Position numbers and translations under genes: made by a program. The notes beneath the pieces are model-generated. The model was not told where the DNA came from and ran no database searches. It saw only the letters and a list, made by a program, of their open reading frames with translations. A stretch of DNA of 42,074 bases from Patescibacteria group bacterium (lineage in GTDB: Bacteria; Patescibacteriota; Saccharimonadia; CAILAD01; BJGX01). This document shows positions 30,772 through 38,874 of this stretch, one piece after another; the stretch's first letter is position 1, and each line of letters begins with the position of its first letter. The stretch spans positions 1 to 42,074 of the forward strand of contig SICB01000001.1 of the NCBI GenBank assembly GCA_009691555.1. The letters are read 5' to 3'.

Positions 30772-32169
30772 ATGACCAAGCATCGCAAACCAATTACAAA
30801 ATACGATCTCAGACAAAGACTTATCAGTCGTTCGCTCTGGACTATTTTAATCGTTGAGGTTATTTTTGTATCTACACTTTTGGTGTATTTTTATGTGATA
30901 CTACCTCGACCCAAGCCAGCACCAGCTAGTGCAGTCACAAAAATACAGCAAAAAAAAGAAATTAAAACGGGCAAGATAATTTCCGAAGAGTCAGCAAGGG
31001 TTTTTTCTGCTAGCGAAGTGCAGAGAATAATATCCCAGACCAACAAGCGCTTTGATAGCCCCGTCAATGTCGAGGTCACGAAGCAGACTTTTGTATTTAC
31101 GACCTCTGACGGTACCAAAGATGATGTGCCTGTTTATGCTCGGGTTTATTTGCCATCTGGCAACAACAGAAAGCCAATTTTTGCCTTTGCACCAGGTACT
31201 TCGGGCGTTGCAGATAGTTGTTCGGCCTCGCTCGAAGATCCTGCCAAAAAGGACTGGGCAAATTACGATAGCCTACTTATGGCCTACGCCAGCCAGGGCT
31301 ATGCGGTGGTCACAATCGATTACGAGGGTATGCGCGACAGCTCCCGACAGCATCATTTTATGGTTGCCGAGTTGCAAGCCAAGGCACTACTTGATAGCGT
31401 CCGCGCCATTAGCGCCCTAGCCATAACAAAAGATCAGCTTGATGCCGACAAGGTCTTTAGTGCCGGCTATTCCGAGGGCGGGCAAGCCGCTTACTGGGCC
31501 GACCAAATCAAAGACGACTATGCACCAGAGCTAAACCTCAGTGGCGCAATTGGCTTCGCGCCAGTTACTAGTGTCGAAGAAACCCTCGACGATGCCACCA
31601 GAGGAGCAAACATCAACTGGTTCGGCCCGCTGGTACTGGCGAGCTACGGCGATTGGTACAAGGCCAGCTACCCGGTCGATAAAATCCTCACGAGCCAGTG
31701 GGCCAAAACCTACCTGCAAGATGTGCAGTCTAGCTGCATCGATGGCTTTAGCAAAACCTGGCCCAATAACACCGGCTCAAATAGGTCGGGCGAGATCTAT
31801 ACCAGCGAGTTCATTAAGGCCGCCAAGGATCTCAATATTGCCATCAACCCAATCTACGCCGGGTTTTCTGCTGATATGGCTAAAAACATTGTCGGTAGTA
31901 CCAATACCAGCCGCCCCAAGCTAATCAACCAAGGTATTAACGACAATGTTATTTTATTATCACAAAGCCAGCACGGCTTTGAGCGGATGTGTGTCCAGTC
32001 CAATATCGTGACATTCAAAAAATACGATACCAGCCCTTATGCCATTGCCAATACCAATCCCACCGGAAGCGTCGGTCATTACCAAACAATGAATGCTAGC
32101 TTCAAGGATACCTTGGCTTGGATGCAAAATATCATCTCGCAAAAGCCAGTGCCGAACAGTTGTAAATAG
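30772..32169 (+). CDS. Membrane-anchored alpha/beta hydrolase (secretory-lipase-like)
   Basis: A basic N-terminus and one hydrophobic helix (residues 22-45) suggest an anchored external enzyme. The catalytic domain has the oxyanion segment APGTSGVADSC, the nucleophile elbow GYSEGG with Ser234, and plausible Asp391 (GINDNV) and His436 (VGHYQT). Cys150 and Cys322, and Cys407, may form disulfides outside the cell. The arrangement is like secretory lipases and related esterases. A role in using host lipids or esters is inference; the substrate is unknown. Confidence 0.75.
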   Translation: MTKHRKPITKYDLRQRLISRSLWTILIVEVIFVSTLLVYFYVILPRPKPAPASAVTKIQQKKEIKTGKIISEESARVFSASEVQRIISQTNKRFDSPVNVEVTKQTFVFTTSDGTKDDVPVYARVYLPSGNNRKPIFAFAPGTSGVADSCSASLEDPAKKDWANYDSLLMAYASQGYAVVTIDYEGMRDSSRQHHFMVAELQAKALLDSVRAISALAITKDQLDADKVFSAGYSEGGQAAYWADQIKDDYAPELNLSGAIGFAPVTSVEETLDDATRGANINWFGPLVLASYGDWYKASYPVDKILTSQWAKTYLQDVQSSCIDGFSKTWPNNTGSNRSGEIYTSEFIKAAKDLNIAINPIYAGFSADMAKNIVGSTNTSRPKLINQGINDNVILLSQSQHGFERMCVQSNIVTFKKYDTSPYAIANTNPTGSVGHYQTMNASFKDTLAWMQNIISQKPVPNSCK

Positions 32170-32196
32170 TTAGCTTGGGATTATTTTATAATAAAA

Positions 32197-32225
32197 AAAA
32201 GCACCTCTTAATAAAGGGCGCTTTT
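32197..32225. terminator. Bidirectional terminator between the hydrolase gene and rplU
   Basis: AAAAGC (32197-32202) pairs with GCTTTT (32220-32225) with inner CC/GG pairs. On the minus strand a run of eight T follows, so it mainly ends rplU transcription; on the plus strand TTTT is shorter. Confidence 0.65.
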
Positions 32226-32234
32226 AGTAGGTTC

Positions 32235-32546
32235 TTACTTAGATCTTATCTCGGTAATTTCCAAAATAGCATGACGCTGCCGGTGACCTGTTAGGGTTTT
32301 TTGGCGCTTCTTAGCTTTGTACTTCAAAACCTTAACCTTGTCGGCCTTAACATCCGCTTCGATTATCTTTGCAACCACTACAGCTCCTTCGAGCTTTGGT
32401 TTGCCAATTTGTATTTTATCGCCGTCGATTACAATCAATGGTTTGAATTCGATTACATCTTTATCAGAGTGCAATAGCTCAGTCTCAATTTTGTGACCTT
32501 TTTCTACCATGTATTGTTTCGAGCCGGACTCTATTACTGCTATCAC
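32235..32546 (-). CDS. rplU: Ribosomal protein bL21
   Basis: 50S subunit protein with typical IAVIESGSKQYMVEKGH start and the C-terminal KVLKYKAKKRQKTLTGHRQRHAILEI. GTG at 32546 is chosen (103 residues, the normal length) because AAGGAAAGG lies 10 nt upstream; the open frame to 32570 would translate this ribosome binding site. The usual partner rpmA (bL27) is not adjacent. Confidence 0.93.
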   Translation of the reverse strand: MIAVIESGSKQYMVEKGHKIETELLHSDKDVIEFKPLIVIDGDKIQIGKPKLEGAVVVAKIIEADVKADKVKVLKYKAKKRQKTLTGHRQRHAILEITEIRSK

Positions 32547-32690
32547 TTGTTGGTTTCCTTTCCTTGTCACTTACCTTAAAAGACAATTTATAATTATAGC
32601 ACTAAAATAGGTGCGTTGTAAAGAACAAAATGCTCTGCGGTTGCTTGCTTGAGAGAGCGCTCAGAGTTTTTTCTTTGTAGTCTTTATAGA

Positions 32691-32758
32691 TTATTTTTTT
32701 AATTAATCTCATTAGCTATCACTTTTGATGGCAAAAGTAATATAAAACCAGCCGACTT
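32691..32758 (+). repeat. 68-bp direct repeat, unit 1
   Basis: Identical to 33113-33180. It includes site P3 and ends in CCGACTT, the first bases of the palindromic element. The two identical units flank the full element copy. Confidence 0.9.
32721..32738. repeat. Short palindrome, site P3
   Basis: ACTTTTG-N4-CAAAAGT with spacer ATGG, followed by AATATAAAACC and the left-half element. Confidence 0.8.
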
Positions 32759-32840
32759 CTAATTGATTATAGCTCGCCCCAATAAGCGCCCCAGGCTACC
32801 GAACAATCTTGATCTAAGAATAAACTTGCCCTGAATGCTA
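32752..32840. repeat. Truncated left half of the palindromic element
   Basis: It matches the left arm of the 152-bp element (AGCTCGCCCCAATAAGCG, CCAGGCTACCGAACAATC, CTTGCCCTGAAT) with a short insertion after CCGACT. The right arm is absent, so the long hairpin cannot form. Confidence 0.75.
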
Positions 32841-32883
32841 ATTGGCTATCAATAATAATTGTTTTTATATTAATATCATTAAT

Positions 32884-32907
32884 TACCACTTTTGGTATCA
32901 AAAGTGG
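32884..32907. repeat. Short palindrome, site P4
   Basis: CCACTTTTG and CAAAAGTGG arms around GTAT. It lies 11 bp left of the full element copy 2. Confidence 0.8.
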
Positions 32908-32918
32908 AGCAAAAATAG

Positions 32919-33070
32919 CCGACTGTGGCTCGCCCCAATAAGCGCCCCAGGCTACCGCACAATCTTGATCCAGAATAAACTTGCCCTGAATATTAACATT
33001 TCAGGGCTTCAAACAATCCTGGATAATGATTAGTCCGTTAGCCTGTTGCTTTCTTGGAGCTCGATGTCGG
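32919..33070. repeat. 152-bp imperfect palindrome, copy 2
   Basis: Same length, boundaries (CCGAC to GTCGG) and central hairpin GCCCTGAA/TTCAGGGC-like as copy 1 at 3151-3302, with scattered substitutions. P4 and P5 flank it at nearly the same distances as P1 and P2 flank copy 1. Confidence 0.85.
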
Positions 33071-33112
33071 CAGAAACCAGCAGAGGACAGAGTACATTTA
33101 CAGCAATAATAA

Positions 33113-33180
33113 TTATTTTTTTAATTAATCTCATTAGCTATCACTTTTGATGGCAAAAGTAATATAAAACCAGCCGACTT
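33113..33180 (+). repeat. 68-bp direct repeat, unit 2
   Basis: Identical to 32691-32758. It includes site P5 and stops just inside the 5' boundary of what would be another palindromic element, which is missing. Confidence 0.9.
33143..33160. repeat. Short palindrome, site P5
   Basis: ACTTTTG-N4-CAAAAGT with spacer ATGG, 76 bp before the parA ATG. Confidence 0.8.
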
Positions 33181-33220
33181 ATGGGTTAACACGACTATCA
33201 AATATCGGCGCCTAACCTGC

Positions 33221-33226
33221 TATAAT
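33221..33226 (+). promoter_or_regulatory. -10 box of parAB
   Basis: TATAAT ending 9 nt before the parA ATG; the -35 region is weak. Confidence 0.5.
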
Positions 33227-33235
33227 TAGTAGCAT

Positions 33236-34000
33236 ATGGAAAGCTCAAAAAAAGTCATATCAATTGCTAATCAAAAAGGCGGAGTCGGTAAAACCACCAC
33301 CACTATTAGCGTCGCCTCCTACTTAGCTAGGTTTGGCCATAAGGTGCTTTTGGTCGATCTCGACCCTCAGGGCAACAGCACCAGCGGGCTGGCAATCAAT
33401 AAACAGGCGCTCAAGGCTAGTATTTATAACGTGCTGGTCGACAAGACCCCCGTCGCCGAAGTAATCATTAAAACCAAAATCAAGAATCTCGATATTATTC
33501 CTGCTAAGTCGGAGCTAGCCGCCGCCGAAGTCGAGGTTTCGTCTACCCCCGGCCGAGAAAAGATTTTAAAACTAGCGCTTCGGCATTTGCAGTACGATGT
33601 AATTATTATCGACTGCCCACCGTCGCTGGGATTGCTAACAATCAACGCCTTCGTGGCCAGCGATTCGGTCATTATACCCGTCCAGAGCGAGTACTATGCC
33701 CTAGAGGGCCTCTCGGAGCTACTCGATACCATCAAGCGCGTTCGGGTTGGGCTAAACCCAAGGCTCGATATCTTGGGTCTGGTGGTTACCATGCATAATC
33801 GCCGGACCAGCCTTGGCGAGCAGGTATTAGAGGAAATCAAGAAGCATTTTCCATCTAAAATATTTGACACCGTAATACCTCGCAATATACGATTAGCAGA
33901 AGCACCCAGCCATGGTAAGCCAATATACGAGTACGACAGGTTTTCCAAGGGCGCCCAGGCTTACAAGAAATTGACCAAAGAAATAGAAAAGAGGCTATAG
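33236..34000 (+). CDS. parA: Chromosome-partitioning ATPase ParA (Soj)
   Basis: ParA binds DNA nonspecifically with ATP and moves ParB-bound origin regions. The 254-residue protein has the deviant Walker A KGGVGKTTT (14-22) with the signature Lys, the DLDPQGNSTSGL segment, Walker B VIIIDCPPSLG (about 121-131), and the C-terminal VIPRNIRLAEAPSHGKPI typical of chromosomal Soj proteins. It lacks the N-terminal HTH of plasmid type Ia ParA. parB follows by 4 bp. Confidence 0.96.
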   Translation: MESSKKVISIANQKGGVGKTTTTISVASYLARFGHKVLLVDLDPQGNSTSGLAINKQALKASIYNVLVDKTPVAEVIIKTKIKNLDIIPAKSELAAAEVEVSSTPGREKILKLALRHLQYDVIIIDCPPSLGLLTINAFVASDSVIIPVQSEYYALEGLSELLDTIKRVRVGLNPRLDILGLVVTMHNRRTSLGEQVLEEIKKHFPSKIFDTVIPRNIRLAEAPSHGKPIYEYDRFSKGAQAYKKLTKEIEKRL

Positions 34001-34004
34001 CATC

Positions 34005-34898
34005 ATGAGTTCAACCAACCGATTAGGCCGAGGCTTAGATGCCCTAATACCAAGCGATATCGACGATTTTGTGGCCGCTAGTCTGCCCCAGCAGCTCAAG
34101 ACCGACAAAAACAACATCCTGGAGCTCAACCCTGCCGATATTTTGCCGAATCCCCACCAACCCCGAACTGATTTTTCGAGAACCGACCTCGACGGCTTAG
34201 CGCAGAGTATTAAGCAACACGGTATATTGCAGCCGATAATCGTCATTGAAACCAACGCCGGAGTGTACCAGCTAATCGCTGGTGAGAGGCGCCTCAGAGC
34301 CGCCAAACAGCTGGGTCTAACAACAATACCATCGATTGTGCGGACTTTTTCCGAACAAGAGCAGCTAGAGCTAGCTGTTATCGAAAACATCCAACGATCC
34401 GAATTAAAGCCGCTCGAGCTTGCGATTGCGTATACTAAGCTTGTTGATCAGTTCAATATGACGCACGAAGCAATCGCCAAACGTGTCGGCAAAGGGTCCT
34501 CGACAGTTTCAAATTCTATTAGGCTCGTTAATTTGCCACACGCCGCCAAGTTGGCCCTGCAAAAGGATCAAATTACTGAAGGCCACGCCCGGGCCATATT
34601 GTCGCTCGACAATTCGACCGACCAGACCATACTACTAGAGGCAATCATCAAATCTAAGCTGACGGTTCGAGAGGCCGAGGAATTTACCCGCAAACTCAAG
34701 GCTGGCAATCAAATAGAATCGCCGACCAAGGCCAAGACCATCCGAAACCAACACAGTGCTCTCACTACTAGCCTAGGCAAACTGCTCGGTACCAAAGTCA
34801 ATGTGATGCCCACCGCCAGAGGTGGCAGGCTGGTAATTGAGTACTATTCAGATGAAGAGCTGGCGCGCATAGCCGGGCAAATACAAGGCCAAGACTAG
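34005..34898 (+). CDS. parB: Chromosome-partitioning protein ParB (Spo0J)
   Basis: ParB binds parS and spreads as a CTP-dependent clamp. The 297-residue protein begins RLGRGLDALIP (ParA-stimulating N-terminus), then the CTPase domain with NPHQPRTDF and the GERRLRAAK motif, ENIQRSELKPLELA, the HTH (HEAIAKRVGKGSSTVSNSIRLVNLP) and a C-terminal dimer domain. No canonical parS (TGTTTCACGTGAAACA) is visible nearby; the P palindromes upstream are possible but unproven alternatives. Confidence 0.95.
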   Translation: MSSTNRLGRGLDALIPSDIDDFVAASLPQQLKTDKNNILELNPADILPNPHQPRTDFSRTDLDGLAQSIKQHGILQPIIVIETNAGVYQLIAGERRLRAAKQLGLTTIPSIVRTFSEQEQLELAVIENIQRSELKPLELAIAYTKLVDQFNMTHEAIAKRVGKGSSTVSNSIRLVNLPHAAKLALQKDQITEGHARAILSLDNSTDQTILLEAIIKSKLTVREAEEFTRKLKAGNQIESPTKAKTIRNQHSALTTSLGKLLGTKVNVMPTARGGRLVIEYYSDEELARIAGQIQGQD

Positions 34899-34913
34899 CC
34901 ACCTGCAGCCTAG

Positions 34914-35732
34914 TTACTGAGCTGGTTCGTATTTGGGGAGGTTCAAAAAACCAGCGTCGTTGAGTGGTGTAACTCTAAAAAAAGCCGTTCCAATTACATT
35001 TTTCTGAGGTAGCTGCCCCCAGAAACGCGAATCATAGCTGCCGCCGGGCTTGCGATTGTCGCCTATTACAAACAAGTTGCCCGGTAGCACCACTGTATCT
35101 ACTTCGCCCTCCATTTTGGTGTTTTGGTCTATGTATTTTTCTTCGGGTATAAAGCCTTCGGGGTGCTGTTCGTTGTATATTTTAAGTACGCCGTCTTTGA
35201 GGGTTACTCTCTCGCCAGGCAACCCAATAACTCTTTTGATATAGAATATTTGCATATTCTCTGGTGGCCTAAATACCAGCACATCGCCGCGAGCGTATTT
35301 TATGTAGGCCTTATCGCCAAAGAAAGAAGTGATGTTTTTGAGAGAAGATTTAGCCCTGTCTACCAACAAATAATCGGCATTGACGAAGTCGGGGTTCATG
35401 CTATTGCCATCGACATAGTAGGCTTGAAATATAAAGTTATTAATAAATATCACTACCACAGCGGCTATGATTAGTGTCTTTGCTACTTCCCAAATAATGT
35501 GCAAGGGGCCCTTTTTGGGCTGCTCGTCCGCGGACTGCTCTTCGAGCGAAGTAGCGAAATTATTGAAGTCCTTGACATCCGATTCGAGATGCTGCTGCGC
35601 GCTAGCAGATCCGACAACGGGCGTAGTTGGTTCTGCTGGTGGTTGTGTTGGCTGAATATCGGTGCCTGGCTTCAGTAGGTCAGTTTCGTCTAGTCTAGCA
35701 CTTAGGTCTGCCGATTCTTTTTCGTCTTTCAT
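34914..35732 (-). CDS. lepB: Signal peptidase I
   Basis: LepB removes signal peptides from Sec-exported proteins. It has a long cytoplasmic N-terminal region (about 75 residues, Pro/Thr/Gln-rich, acidic), one helix (84-104), then the catalytic region with nucleophile Ser111 (GNSMNP) and general base Lys166 (IFYIKRVIGLPGE), and GDNRKPGGSYDSRFWG. A single transmembrane helix is the monoderm pattern. The promoter is divergent from that of the LCP gene. Confidence 0.94.
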   Translation of the reverse strand: MKDEKESADLSARLDETDLLKPGTDIQPTQPPAEPTTPVVGSASAQQHLESDVKDFNNFATSLEEQSADEQPKKGPLHIIWEVAKTLIIAAVVVIFINNFIFQAYYVDGNSMNPDFVNADYLLVDRAKSSLKNITSFFGDKAYIKYARGDVLVFRPPENMQIFYIKRVIGLPGERVTLKDGVLKIYNEQHPEGFIPEEKYIDQNTKMEGEVDTVVLPGNLFVIGDNRKPGGSYDSRFWGQLPQKNVIGTAFFRVTPLNDAGFLNLPKYEPAQ

Positions 35733-35740
35733 TAGGTCCT

Positions 35741-35746
35741 ATTATA
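35741..35746 (-). promoter_or_regulatory. -10 box of lepB
   Basis: TATAAT on the minus strand, ending 8 nt before the lepB ATG. Confidence 0.5.
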
Positions 35747-35807
35747 ACATTTTAGAATCACTATTTCGATGTAGTTAAAAACTATTTATTAGTACTGCGA
35801 AATCGCC

Positions 35808-35813
35808 TATAAT
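35808..35813 (+). promoter_or_regulatory. -10 box of the LCP gene
   Basis: TATAAT ending 8 nt before ATG 35822. The 89-bp gap holds both divergent promoters. Confidence 0.5.
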
Positions 35814-35821
35814 ATAACCAT

Positions 35822-37216
35822 ATGAAATTACACAAAACATCAAGATCTAATAAGCTTGATGGTCGCGATGACATCTCGAATTTAGCTCGAGCCGGTCGCG
35901 AAAAACCAAAAAAACATCACATCTTACGGATATCACTGATAGTGCTCGCACTGCTGGTATTATCGGCGGGTGCTTTTGCCGCAAAAACTATCATTACTCT
36001 CAATAAGGTCATCAAGCACCAGGGCGGCATCAGCGCCGACGGGCTGAAGGGCGAATTGGATTTGAGTCGGCTGAAGGGCGAAGGCGAGGGGCGCATCAAT
36101 ATTTTGCTGCTCGGCGTCGGCGATGCCGGCCACGCAGGTGCCGGCCTGACCGATACAATACTAGTAGCCAGTATTGATCCAAAAACCTATAATGTCGTAA
36201 TGATTAGCATACCGCGCGATCTGTATGTCAAGATACCAGGCTACTGGTGGAGCAAAATCAACTCCGCCAACGCTTTTGCCGAACAAGACAAAGAAGGTTC
36301 TGGGCCCGAAGTCATCAAAAAAATAGTCAGCGATGTGCTCGATATCCCAATTCATTACTATCTGAAAGTCGACTTTACAGGCCTCAAAAAGTCGGTCGAC
36401 ACGCTAGGGGGTATTGATATCAATAACCCGACCAGCCTCAATGACCCAGACTATCCTTGTGATAAAAACGAAAGCTACTCCTGTGGCTTTAAGCTCAAGG
36501 CCGGTGTTTTGCATATGGACGGAGCCTTGGCATTAAAGTTTGCTCGCTGCCGCAAGGGTACTTGCGGGGACGACTACGGCCGGGCCATCAGGCAACAGGC
36601 GGTCTTGGTGGCGATGCGCGACCAAGCATTGCAGCTCAGTAATATTTTTAATCCTGGTAAGATCAACGACTTACTTGGTATTATCGGAGATCACCTGCAG
36701 ACCGATATCAGCCTCGATGAAATGCAGCGACTAATTGCGATTGCCCGTAAGATAAACTCCAATACCATCGTCAATAAAGTTCTCGAAAACGAAGCAGAGG
36801 GGCTGGTAAAAAATAGCAATGTCGGCGACGCCAGCGTGGTCATCCCGACAGCAGGAGTAGGCAACTATAGTGCGATACAGGCTTATGTAGACAGCCTTTT
36901 GATTGATGGCTACATTAGTACTGAAGCTGCTAAGGTTGAGATAATCAGCGATGGAGCCAAGCTCGGTAGAGCCTATGCTCTTTCGGTATTGTTGAAATCG
37001 TTGGGTTATAATGTTATAAAGACTACAGCGATTGCTGAGCCAGGTGACGGCAAAACCAAGCTGATTAATTTTGCTAACGACGGCACGCCATATACTATTC
37101 AGTATCTCGAGAACAGGCTCGGGGTTCCAGTCGAAAAGCAAACCAGAGCTTCAGATCAACGGGCCGATATTAAAATTATGCTAGGAGCAGATTATCAATT
37201 TAAAAACAGCCATTAA
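35822..37216 (+). CDS. LytR-CpsA-Psr (LCP) family glycopolymer ligase with LytR_C domain
   Basis: LCP enzymes attach teichoic-acid-like or other glycopolymers from lipid carriers to peptidoglycan, on the outer face of the membrane. The 464-residue protein has a cytoplasmic basic start, one helix (about 38-60), the LCP domain with RINILLLGVGD, LTDTILVASIDP, SIPRDLYVKIPG (Arg that binds the pyrophosphate), and a C-terminal LytR_C domain (AKVEIISDGAKLGRAYALSVLLKSLGY onward). It supports a cell wall with secondary polymers. Confidence 0.93.
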   Translation: MKLHKTSRSNKLDGRDDISNLARAGREKPKKHHILRISLIVLALLVLSAGAFAAKTIITLNKVIKHQGGISADGLKGELDLSRLKGEGEGRINILLLGVGDAGHAGAGLTDTILVASIDPKTYNVVMISIPRDLYVKIPGYWWSKINSANAFAEQDKEGSGPEVIKKIVSDVLDIPIHYYLKVDFTGLKKSVDTLGGIDINNPTSLNDPDYPCDKNESYSCGFKLKAGVLHMDGALALKFARCRKGTCGDDYGRAIRQQAVLVAMRDQALQLSNIFNPGKINDLLGIIGDHLQTDISLDEMQRLIAIARKINSNTIVNKVLENEAEGLVKNSNVGDASVVIPTAGVGNYSAIQAYVDSLLIDGYISTEAAKVEIISDGAKLGRAYALSVLLKSLGYNVIKTTAIAEPGDGKTKLINFANDGTPYTIQYLENRLGVPVEKQTRASDQRADIKIMLGADYQFKNSH

Positions 37217-37271
37217 GAGAGCCAATCTATTTAGCCAGGGGCAGCGACTTATTGTAACGGTCAGTATTATA

Positions 37272-38003
37272 TTGTCGCTCTTTGCGATTGGTATTTTGTA
37301 TTACACCCCATTTCCACTAATGATGATCCCGGTTGCTCTGGGCCTAAATTACCTGCTCTTTAGGCGCCTGATAGTTACCAAAAAAATCAGAACAATCATT
37401 ACCAAGTCTTTACGCCCAATTATCTGGATCGGTATTAGCTTATTTTATTTTCAAAGCGTCTATTTGATTGGCAAAATGTCAATCCCAGTATTTATTATCT
37501 GCATTGCCTTCTCTGCACTGATTTATGGCGTTATCTGTTATTTCGAGACGCAAACCCAGCCCAACCTAATGGTCGATAATATATTGACCATACTCTTTAT
37601 TTTGTTTAGTACTTCGCTTGCCAGCCTGATGGTAGCGTATTGGCACTGGCCAGCAGCCTTGGTAATGCTAATCCTCTGGGTCGTGAACTTCTTGGTGGCG
37701 CTGTGGTGGCTCCTGGATTTTACCAACAATCCCCAAATACTGGCAGCTCTGTGGGGTTTTGTAACACTCGAGATGTTTTGGCTGTCTTCTCGCTGGACGG
37801 TCCTATATCAAATACCAAATGTTCCGTTTATATTGTCGCAATACAGCATTATAATAACATCTCTGGCCTATGGCTGGGGCGGTATATACTACCATTACAA
37901 GCAACGAACACTCAAAAAGACCGTCATCGTAGAGTACCTTGCCCTGATAGTCGTGGTATTTGTTGTTCTGATAGTTATGAACCGCTGGACCGGCACAGGT
38001 TAG
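37272..38003 (+). CDS. Multi-pass membrane protein of unknown function
   Basis: I do not recognise the family. The frame holds about seven hydrophobic helices in 243 residues with little external sequence. The listed start is TTG 37272, but this cuts into the first helix. The frame stays open upstream to 37185 and reads KRANLFSQGQRLIVTVSIILSL ahead of it, a natural basic N-terminus for a first helix, yet there is no ATG, GTG or TTG. An ATT at 37212 overlapping the LCP stop (ATTAA) would be the best fit. It is probably cotranscribed with the LCP gene. Confidence 0.6.
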   Translation: MSLFAIGILYYTPFPLMMIPVALGLNYLLFRRLIVTKKIRTIITKSLRPIIWIGISLFYFQSVYLIGKMSIPVFIICIAFSALIYGVICYFETQTQPNLMVDNILTILFILFSTSLASLMVAYWHWPAALVMLILWVVNFLVALWWLLDFTNNPQILAALWGFVTLEMFWLSSRWTVLYQIPNVPFILSQYSIIITSLAYGWGGIYYHYKQRTLKKTVIVEYLALIVVVFVVLIVMNRWTGTG

Positions 38004-38043
38004 GCCAGGCACCAATCGGGTGTTCGATTTTTTAGCCAAGTAG

Positions 38044-38874
38044 TTACTGCTTGGCTGGTTTTTCAAAACCGAGTATTAGGTAGCTTTCAGAAAACAGAGC
38101 TAGCCCGGCTTGGTTGGCGAGCAGTTTTAATTGATCATGTTGCCAGGGGTCAGATTCGTGTAATACGATCGAGTCGGCCGTGGTGTGAGTAGATAAATCA
38201 GCATAAAAACGCCGGTAGAGGTCTAGCCCATCACCTTCGCCACCAAAGAGAGCCACAGCAGGCTCTTTTTGAACCTCAGGCTTCATATTGGGCAAGTAGC
38301 TTTTAGATACATAGGGCAGGTTGGTGACGATTGTATCAAATTGTCCCACGACGCCAGCCCAGACATCAGCTTTAATGAATTTTATTTTATTACTCGCACC
38401 AAGTATTGAGCTGGCATTGCGCTTGGCGACTTGCATAGCCTCGCCAGACACTTCGGTAGCTGTAATCAATAAATCGGGGCGGTGCTTGACAATGGCAATC
38501 GCAATAGCGCCACTACCGGTGCCGAGGTCTATTAGCTTTGAGCCAGGCTTGGCAAGCTCAATGGCTTGCTCAACAATTAGCTCGGTCTCGACTCGTGGCG
38601 ACAAGACTCTATTGTCGACAAAAAAATCGATACCATAAAACTCCAGTTGGTTGGTAATATAGCAAACTGGTTCGCGGTCGAGCCTGCGCACTATGGCGAG
38701 CTCGTAGCGCTCAGCCTGAAGCTTGGTTAGTTCGTCTTGGTCGTGGGCTATTAGCCACTCTCGGTTTTGCTTTAGGCAGTGGGCGAGCAGTAGCTCGCTA
38801 TCGAGTCGGGCGCTACTAATACCAATGCCATCTAGCCGCCGCTCGGCTGCTACTAGCGACCGACGGATTGTCAT
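38044..38874 (-). CDS. prmC: Release factor glutamine methyltransferase
   Basis: PrmC methylates the Gln of the GGQ motif in release factors. It has the N-terminal helical release-factor-binding domain (1-75) and an SAM domain with IDLGTGSGAIAIAI (115-128) and the substrate motif NLPY (185-188), where most family members have NPPY. The gene overlaps prfA (ATGA), so enzyme and substrate are coupled. Length 276 is normal. Confidence 0.93.
   Translation of the reverse strand: MTIRRSLVAAERRLDGIGISSARLDSELLLAHCLKQNREWLIAHDQDELTKLQAERYELAIVRRLDREPVCYITNQLEFYGIDFFVDNRVLSPRVETELIVEQAIELAKPGSKLIDLGTGSGAIAIAIVKHRPDLLITATEVSGEAMQVAKRNASSILGASNKIKFIKADVWAGVVGQFDTIVTNLPYVSKSYLPNMKPEVQKEPAVALFGGEGDGLDLYRRFYADLSTHTTADSIVLHESDPWQHDQLKLLANQAGLALFSESYLILGFEKPAKQ

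Larger units (their letters stand above)
32547..33235. repeat. Intergenic repeat island 2 upstream of parA
   Basis: This 689-bp region has no credible gene; a 63-codon frame at 32842-33033 merely crosses the repeat. It contains a left-half copy of the palindromic element (32752-32840), a full 152-bp copy (32919-33070), three short palindromes (P3-P5), two identical 68-bp direct repeats, and the parA promoter at the right end. Confidence 0.8.

Noticed and set aside
32842..33033. 63-codon open frame in the repeat island upstream of parA
   Set aside because: It runs straight across the palindromic element, has no RBS, and its composition follows the repeat, not a protein.
34005..34898. Plasmid or phage origin for parAB
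   Set aside because: ParA lacks the plasmid-type N-terminal HTH, and both proteins have chromosomal Soj/Spo0J features amid housekeeping genes.
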